10,300 nucleotides of DNA from SG8-41 sp035574195 (lineage in GTDB: Bacteria; Pseudomonadota; Gammaproteobacteria; Burkholderiales; SG8-41): NCBI GenBank assembly GCA_035574195.1, contig DATLZE010000058.1:1-10300 (forward strand). Reading direction: 5' to 3'. Shown here piece by piece: positions 6,399 through 10,300 of the stretch. The notes under the pieces were generated by a model that worked only from the letters and a program-made list of their open reading frames with translations, ran no database searches and was not told the origin of the DNA. The position numbers were made by a program, and so were the translations under genes. The stretch's first letter is position 1. Each line of letters opens with the position of its first letter.

Positions 6399-8945
6399 TC
6401 AAGTGGCGGGATTGGGCTGATGGCCGCGGCCCTCGATCTCCGGCCAGGCGGTGCGCCCGCGCAGCTCCTCGAAAGTGACCGGCTGCGTGCTCTGGTAGAT
6501 CTCGGTCCGGCCGAGGTCTTTCGGAAAATCGTCCACCATGATCGCGCGGCGGCGCAAGATCTTCGCCCGCTGCATAGCGGCGCGCTCCTCCTGCGTGATC
6601 ACGCCCTTCGCGGCCGCCTCCTCGACCATCTGGTCGGCGAAGGAGGCTGTGATCTCGCCGCGCTCGCGCGCCTTGCGGATCTTGGCGCCGACCGGCTCCG
6701 CCGCGATCACTGCCCGCAGCGCCGCCTCCAGTACCGCGATCGGCTCCTGCGGGTCGGCGGGCAGGTACATGCCGGCCGTCAGCCGAGCGCGCGCGGGGCC
6801 GGGCTCGAGCAGCAGCCCCGCCACTTCGTGGCCGAGTCGGTCGCGCGGCGGCGCGAACTCGCGGCCATAGGGATAGACGATGGGGAACACGACGCCGCGC
6901 ATCACCCAGGCAACCCAGCGGTTGGGCAGGTTCGCGAACAGCCCGTAGAACGCCTCCTCGATGCGGGCGAGCGCATCCTCGACGCCCCAGCGCACCAGCG
7001 GCAGGTCCTCGGCCGGGCGGCCGTCGTCCTCGTAGCGCTTGAGCGCCGCCGAGGCGAGGTAGAGATTGGAAAGGATGTCGCCGAGCCGCGCCGAGAGCCG
7101 CTCGCGGCGCTTGAGCGAGCCGCCCAGCAGGAACATCGAGACGTCGGCCGCCCACGCGAAAGCCGCGGAGAGCCGCGTCAACTGCTGGTAATAGCGACGG
7201 GTGTGCCGGTCGCCGGGCGCGCGCGCGAGGCGCGCGCCCGTGAGCCCCATCCAGAACGCGCGCGCCTGGTTCGACGCGGTGAAGGCGAGATGCCCGAACA
7301 GCGCGGCATCGAAGTCGCGCAGCGCCTTTCCGCGGTCCGGCTCCCGCGCCGCGAGCATCTCCTTGAGCACGTAGGGATGGCACCGGATCGCGCCCTGGCC
7401 GAAGATGATCATCGAGCGGGTGAGGATGTTCGCCCCTTCCACCGTGATCGCGATCGGCGACTGCTGGTAGGCGCGCGCGAGGTAATTGTTCGGCCCCATG
7501 CAGATGCCCTTGCCGGCGTGCACGTCCATCGCGTCGTTGATCACCTGCCGGGCGCGCTCGGTCAGGTGGTATTTCACGATCGCCGAGACGACGGAGGGCT
7601 TCTCGCCGAGGTCGAGCGCGCCAGCGGTCATCACGCGCGCCGCGTCCATGAGGTAGGCGTTGCCGCCGATGCGCGCGATCGCCTCCTCCACGCCCTCGAA
7701 GCGGCCGATCGCGAGCCTGAACTGCTGGCGCACGCGCCCGTAGGCGCCGGTGGTAAGTGCGCTCATCTTGGCGGTCGCCACCGAGAGCGCGGGCAGCGAA
7801 ATGGAGCGCCCGGCGGCCAGGCAGTTCATCAGCATCTTCCAGCCTTGCCCGGCGCAGGCCGCGCCGCCGATCACGTAGTCCATCGGCACGAATACGTCCT
7901 TCCCCCAGTTCGGGCCGTTCATGAACACGGCGTTGAGCGGCAGGTGCCGGCGCCCGATGTGCACGCCCGGCGTCGCGGTGGGAACGAGCGCGAGCGTGAT
8001 GCCGATATCCTCCTCTCGTCCGAGAAGCCGGTCGGGATCGTAGAGCCGGAACGCGAGCCCGAGCAGCGTCGCGACCGGACCGAGCGTGATGTAGCGCTTC
8101 TCCCACGTGAGGCGGATGCCGAGCACCTCGCGCCTGCCTTCCCATTCGCCGCGGCACACGATGCCGAAGTCGGGAATGGCGCCAGCGTCCGACCCGGCCT
8201 CGGGGCTGGTCAGCGCGAAGCACGGGATCTCGAGACCTTTCGCGAGCCGCGGCAGATAGTGCTCTTTCTGCCGCTCGGTGCCGTAGTGCAGCAGCAGCTC
8301 GGCGGGCCCGAGCGAGTTCGGTACCATCACCGAGATCGCGACGGTGCTCGAGCGCGTGGCGAGCTTCATCACCACCTCGGAGTGCGCGAGCGAGGAGAAA
8401 CCGAGGCCGCCGTAGCGCTTGGGGATGATCATGCCGAGGAAGCCCTGGTCTTTGATGAACTGCCAGACGGGCGGCGGCAAGTCGTGCAGCTCGTGCGTGA
8501 TCTGCCAGTCATTGACCATCCGGCACAGCTCCTCCACCGGCCCCTCGAGGAACGCCCTCTCCTCCGCCGAGAGCGCCGGCTTCGGGTAGGCCAGGAGCTT
8601 GTTCCAGTCGGGAGCGCCGCCAAAGAGCTCGCCATCCCACCATACCGTGCCCGCCTCGATCGCCTCGCGCTCGGTCTCCGACATCGGGGGCAGGATCCGG
8701 CGGAAGAGCGCGAGCAGCGGCCGGCTCACCAGCGCGCGGCGCAGCGGCGTGGGGCCGAGAAGCAGCGCAGCGGCGGCGAGCGCGATCCACAACGCGGCGA
8801 GCAGCGGCCGCGGCCAGAGCGAAAAATAGGTCACGAGAGCGGCTCCGGCCGCAACCACGGCGATCCACGCAACGGCGGGCGCGCGGTGATAGGCGAGGAT
8901 CCAGGCCGCCGCGACCGCGGCGAGCAGAACGAACAGGGTGGACAT
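6399..8945 (-). CDS. fadE: FadE-type membrane-associated acyl-CoA dehydrogenase
   Basis: 848 residues, close to E. coli FadE (814). It catalyses the first, FAD-dependent oxidation of acyl-CoA to trans-2-enoyl-CoA. Three hydrophobic stretches at about 1-18, 22-41 and 45-63 would anchor it to the inner membrane, as is typical for FadE and unlike soluble short acyl-CoA dehydrogenases. The dehydrogenase core follows: GFLGMIIPKRYGGLGFSSLA (169-187), the flavin/substrate segment CFALTSPEAGSDAGAIPD (242-259), the WGKDVFVPMDYVIGG middle domain, and the C-terminal helical domain with DAMDVHAGKGICMGPNNYLA and ITVEGANILTRSMIIFGQGA. E503 in VEGAN is the likely catalytic base. Residues after about 530 match the FadE-specific C-terminal domain (DUF1974). 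The ATG at 8945 has AGAGGG five bases upstream and begins the hydrophobic anchor. An earlier in-frame ATG near 9047 would place a basic, Cys-containing tail before the anchor, so I reject it. First gene of the cluster. Confidence 0.94.
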   Translation of the reverse strand: MSTLFVLLAAVAAAWILAYHRAPAVAWIAVVAAGAALVTYFSLWPRPLLAALWIALAAAALLLGPTPLRRALVSRPLLALFRRILPPMSETEREAIEAGTVWWDGELFGGAPDWNKLLAYPKPALSAEERAFLEGPVEELCRMVNDWQITHELHDLPPPVWQFIKDQGFLGMIIPKRYGGLGFSSLAHSEVVMKLATRSSTVAISVMVPNSLGPAELLLHYGTERQKEHYLPRLAKGLEIPCFALTSPEAGSDAGAIPDFGIVCRGEWEGRREVLGIRLTWEKRYITLGPVATLLGLAFRLYDPDRLLGREEDIGITLALVPTATPGVHIGRRHLPLNAVFMNGPNWGKDVFVPMDYVIGGAACAGQGWKMLMNCLAAGRSISLPALSVATAKMSALTTGAYGRVRQQFRLAIGRFEGVEEAIARIGGNAYLMDAARVMTAGALDLGEKPSVVSAIVKYHLTERARQVINDAMDVHAGKGICMGPNNYLARAYQQSPIAITVEGANILTRSMIIFGQGAIRCHPYVLKEMLAAREPDRGKALRDFDAALFGHLAFTASNQARAFWMGLTGARLARAPGDRHTRRYYQQLTRLSAAFAWAADVSMFLLGGSLKRRERLSARLGDILSNLYLASAALKRYEDDGRPAEDLPLVRWGVEDALARIEEAFYGLFANLPNRWVAWVMRGVVFPIVYPYGREFAPPRDRLGHEVAGLLLEPGPARARLTAGMYLPADPQEPIAVLEAALRAVIAAEPVGAKIRKARERGEITASFADQMVEEAAAKGVITQEERAAMQRAKILRRRAIMVDDFPKDLGRTEIYQSTQPVTFEELRGRTAWPEIEGRGHQPNPAT

Positions 8946-8950
8946 GGAAG

Positions 8951-8956
8951 CCCTCT
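8951..8956 (-). promoter_or_regulatory. Ribosome binding site of fadE
   Basis: AGAGGG on the minus strand is five bases from the ATG at 8945. It supports this start over further upstream in-frame starts. Confidence 0.6.
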
Positions 8957-9010
8957 TCTTTCCGGCGCGGCGGAAACGCGGGCTGCACTCATCGCGCCGC
9001 TTGCCAGTGC

Positions 9011-9039
9011 AGCATACACGCGCGGGTTCCACCCGGCAA
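9011..9039 (-). promoter_or_regulatory. Predicted sigma70-type promoter of fadE
   Basis: On the minus strand TTGCCG (9039-9034) and TATGCT (9016-9011) are separated by exactly 17 bases; each matches four of six consensus positions. Transcription would start near 9004, giving a leader of about 58 bases before fadE. The palindrome CGGGT-TCC-ACCCG (9023-9035) fills the spacer and overlaps the -35, the position expected for a repressor operator. It is in the 219-base gap between divergent genes, the natural place for the control region of the fad cluster. Pattern match by eye only. Confidence 0.4.
9023..9035. promoter_or_regulatory. Palindrome in the fadE promoter spacer, operator candidate
   Basis: CGGGT TCC ACCCG is a 5-bp perfect inverted repeat with a 3-base centre. 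It lies between the proposed -10 and -35 of fadE. It does not match a fatty-acid regulator site that I recognise. Short GC palindromes are common here, so it may be chance. Confidence 0.2.
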
Positions 9040-9099
9040 CGCCACATGCGCTTAACTTCCTGAACTCCTTGGAATTTTGCGCTCGGGGTGGCGCACGCC

Positions 9100-9128
9100 G
9101 GCGCGCCACGCTCGCTGCCGGGCGCGCC
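9100..9128. repeat. Two copies of the 8-bp palindrome GGCGCGCC, 21 bp apart
   Basis: GGCGCGCC occurs at 9100-9107 and 9121-9128. The start-to-start distance of 21 bp is two helical turns, so both face the same side of the DNA. The first copy overlaps a longer inverted repeat (GTGGCGC at 9088-9094, GCGCCAC at 9103-9109). The pair lies between the fadE promoter and the start of the broken regulator. It could be paired operator sites or a chance result of high GC. Confidence 0.3.
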
Positions 9129-9164
9129 GATACAGAGAATTGGCGTTTGCTCCCGCGCGCTACG

Positions 9165-10009
9165 GTGGCCGCCCCCTCGGTCTCGCTCGCCAAAACGACC
9201 CGGCCGAGCCTCTTCGCCGCCATCCTGCGCGAGCGGTTGTTCCGCCGACTCGACGAGGCGCCGGGCGGCTCGGTCGTGTGGCTCTCCGGACCGCCTGGCT
9301 GCGGCAAGGCCATTCTCGCGGCGAGCTATCTCGAGCACCGGAAGCCGCCCTCGCTCTGGTATCAGATCGGCGAAGGCGACGGCGACGTCGCCTCGTTTTT
9401 CTACTATCTGGGGCTGGCGAGCGCGGAGCACGCCCGGCGCAAGTCGCCGGCGCTGCCGCAGCTCACGCCCGAGTACCACGCGGGGCTGCCCGCATTCACG
9501 CGCCGCCACTTCCAGGCGCTTCTCCAGCGCCTGGGATCCCCCTTCGCGCTCGTCTCGACGGCTACCACGAAGTCTCCGCGCAGTCGGCATTCCACGAGGT
9601 CATGCGCATCGCGCTGAGCGAGGTGCCGCCAGGCGTCTCGGCGATGTTGATCAGCCCCGCAGCGATCCTCCGGCGGCGATGGCGCGCCTGCGCGCGAACC
9701 GCGCGCTGGAAGTGCTCGGCCGGCGCGAGCTGCGGCTCGCGCAGGAGGAATCGAACGCGCTCGTGGCGCGGCGTGGCCACGAGCTCTGCCCGGAGGCGCT
9801 GGTGGGCCTCTACAACCGCACCCGGGGCTGGGCCGCGGGCCTGATCCTGATGCTCGAGCAGGCGCCGCTCCACGATTCCCCGCAGGCGCCCCTGATCTCT
9901 CCAATCCGGGCCTGGTGTCCGACTACCTCGCGGGCGAGGTCTTCCAGAGGGCCGACGCCCGCACGCGCGAGCTGCTGCTCGCCACCGCCTACCTGCCGCA
10001 GATGACGGC
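9165..10009 (+). pseudogene. Frameshifted, truncated MalT/LAL-type ATP-binding transcriptional regulator
   Basis: Intact members of this family are large (about 900 residues) regulators with an N-terminal STAND-type ATPase and C-terminal repeats plus a DNA-binding or BTAD-like part. Here only an N-terminal fragment can be read, and only by changing frame. From GTG 9165 the protein begins with VSLAKTTRPSLFAAIL, a usual LAL opening, followed by a Walker A-like SGPPGCGKA (41-49) with Ala where Thr or Ser is normal. The first frame ends at a stop at 9615. Homology continues from 9554 as LDGYHEV (Walker B region) and SAFHEVMRIALSEVPPG in the next frame. It goes on from about 9658 as RSDPPAAMARLRANRALEVL and NRTRGWAAGLILMLEQ in the third frame. 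From about 9900 it returns to the first frame as NPGLVSDYLAGEVFQRADA to YLPQMTA. Each switch fits one missing base in a C-containing run. The C-terminal two thirds are absent. Divergent from fadE, so once possibly its regulator. Sequencing error is an alternative explanation for the shifts. Confidence 0.75.
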
Positions 10010-10300
10010 CAGTCCGGGCAGCAGCCGGACCCCAATCTGCGCCTCGCCGTCGGCCAGCGGGTGGCGCTCGGCAACGTGTGGCTCGGCGTGCCGGTCGTTG
10101 CCGCGCCACCGGCCGCTCTCCCCGGGCCTGCCGCGGGCGCCCCGCCGCCGGCGGCCCTCAACGTGCGGCTCTATCCGGCCAGCGATCTCGCCAGCCGGTC
10201 CGGGATCATCACCGGCCAGGTGTCGAATCACATGACTGGCAGGGGCCGCTTCACCTTCGTCTACCAGGGGGAGACGCTTTCGGGCGAGGCGGGCCCGCCT
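10010..10300 (+). CDS. Unrecognised protein fragment, 5' end missing, runs off the right edge
   Basis: 97 codons are open to the window edge, in a frame different from the regulator fragment just before it. The segment reads as plausible protein: a polar start (QPDPNLRLAVGQR), a Pro/Ala-rich linker (VVAAPPAALPGPAAGAPPP), then NVRLYPASDLASRSGIITG and a beta-rich stretch with MTGRGRFTFVYQGETLSGEA. The codons have strong G/C at third positions, as in the other genes. The Pro/Ala linker followed by a small beta domain suggests a periplasmic or lipoprotein-like product, but no signal peptide or lipobox is present because no credible start is seen. It appears to be the remainder of another gene joined to the regulator remnant near 10010. 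I cannot name its function. Confidence 0.4.

Noticed and set aside
7214..7240. Intrinsic terminator at the strong GC hairpin in fadE
   Set aside because: It lies within the coding sequence and no T-run follows on either strand.
9058..9076. TTCC/GGAA inverted half-sites as a known FadR or PsrA operator
   Set aside because: They do not match the operator patterns of those regulators that I know, and the half-sites are only four bases long. Kept only as part of a general remark on symmetry.
6399..9590. A longer FadE with about 215 extra N-terminal residues
   Set aside because: The extra part would be antisense to the regulator remnant and cover the promoter region. The ATG at 8945 has a good ribosome site and starts the hydrophobic anchor.
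4380..9617. A 5.2-kb uninterrupted plus-strand reading frame across the fadE and synthetase region
   Set aside because: It is antisense to two clearly homologous enzymes, is rich in Arg, Ala, His and Glu in a pattern typical of GC-rich shadows, and has no recognisable domains until its last part, which is the true regulator start after 9165.
9404..10231. Minus-strand open frames opposite the regulator remnant (for example 9562-10161)
   Set aside because: Arg/Ala/Pro-rich shadows without motifs; the plus strand has homology-like protein in the same places.

Overview
The window is GC-rich (by eye well over 60%) proteobacterial DNA. The genes have long, regular codon-biased frames and the protein types suggest a betaproteobacterium (Burkholderiales or Rhodocyclales-like). 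This is an inference from gene content and codon use, not from a marker gene. There is no rRNA, tRNA, transposase or CRISPR array.

From 8945 down to the left edge, five genes lie head-to-tail on the minus strand and form an apparent fatty-acid degradation cluster. In transcription order they are: a membrane-anchored FadE-type acyl-CoA dehydrogenase (8945-6399); a long-chain acyl-CoA synthetase (about 6263-4458); a YciA-type hotdog acyl-CoA thioesterase (4358-3951); a FadN-type fused 3-hydroxyacyl-CoA dehydrogenase/enoyl-CoA hydratase (3843-1354); and the N-terminal 419 residues of a secreted DUF1302 outer-membrane-type protein (1258 to the left edge). The gaps are about 95 to 135 bases. Together they cover activation of the acid (synthetase), first oxidation (FadE), hydration and second oxidation (FadN), release of acid from CoA (thioesterase), and probably handling of a hydrophobic substrate at the outer membrane (DUF1302). 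A thiolase, needed to finish the cycle, is not in the window.

Right of 8945 is a 219-base divergent intergenic stretch with a plausible sigma70-type promoter for fadE and several inverted repeats. From 9165 on the plus strand there is a broken gene for a MalT/LAL-type large ATP-binding transcriptional regulator. It keeps recognisable homology to about 10009, but only by crossing three frames; each step fits loss of one base. Its Walker A motif has alanine in place of the Thr/Ser after the lysine. Homology stops abruptly near 10010, where a different open frame runs off the right edge as the middle or end of an unrecognised protein.

The left 9 kb is ordinary, well-preserved metabolism. The right 1.1 kb is the irregular part: either a decayed and rearranged regulator locus or a low-quality, possibly chimeric sequence end. 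I see no clearly new biological system. The best leads are the DUF1302 protein inside a beta-oxidation operon, the opposing ligase and thioesterase in one transcript, and the degenerate regulator beside it.
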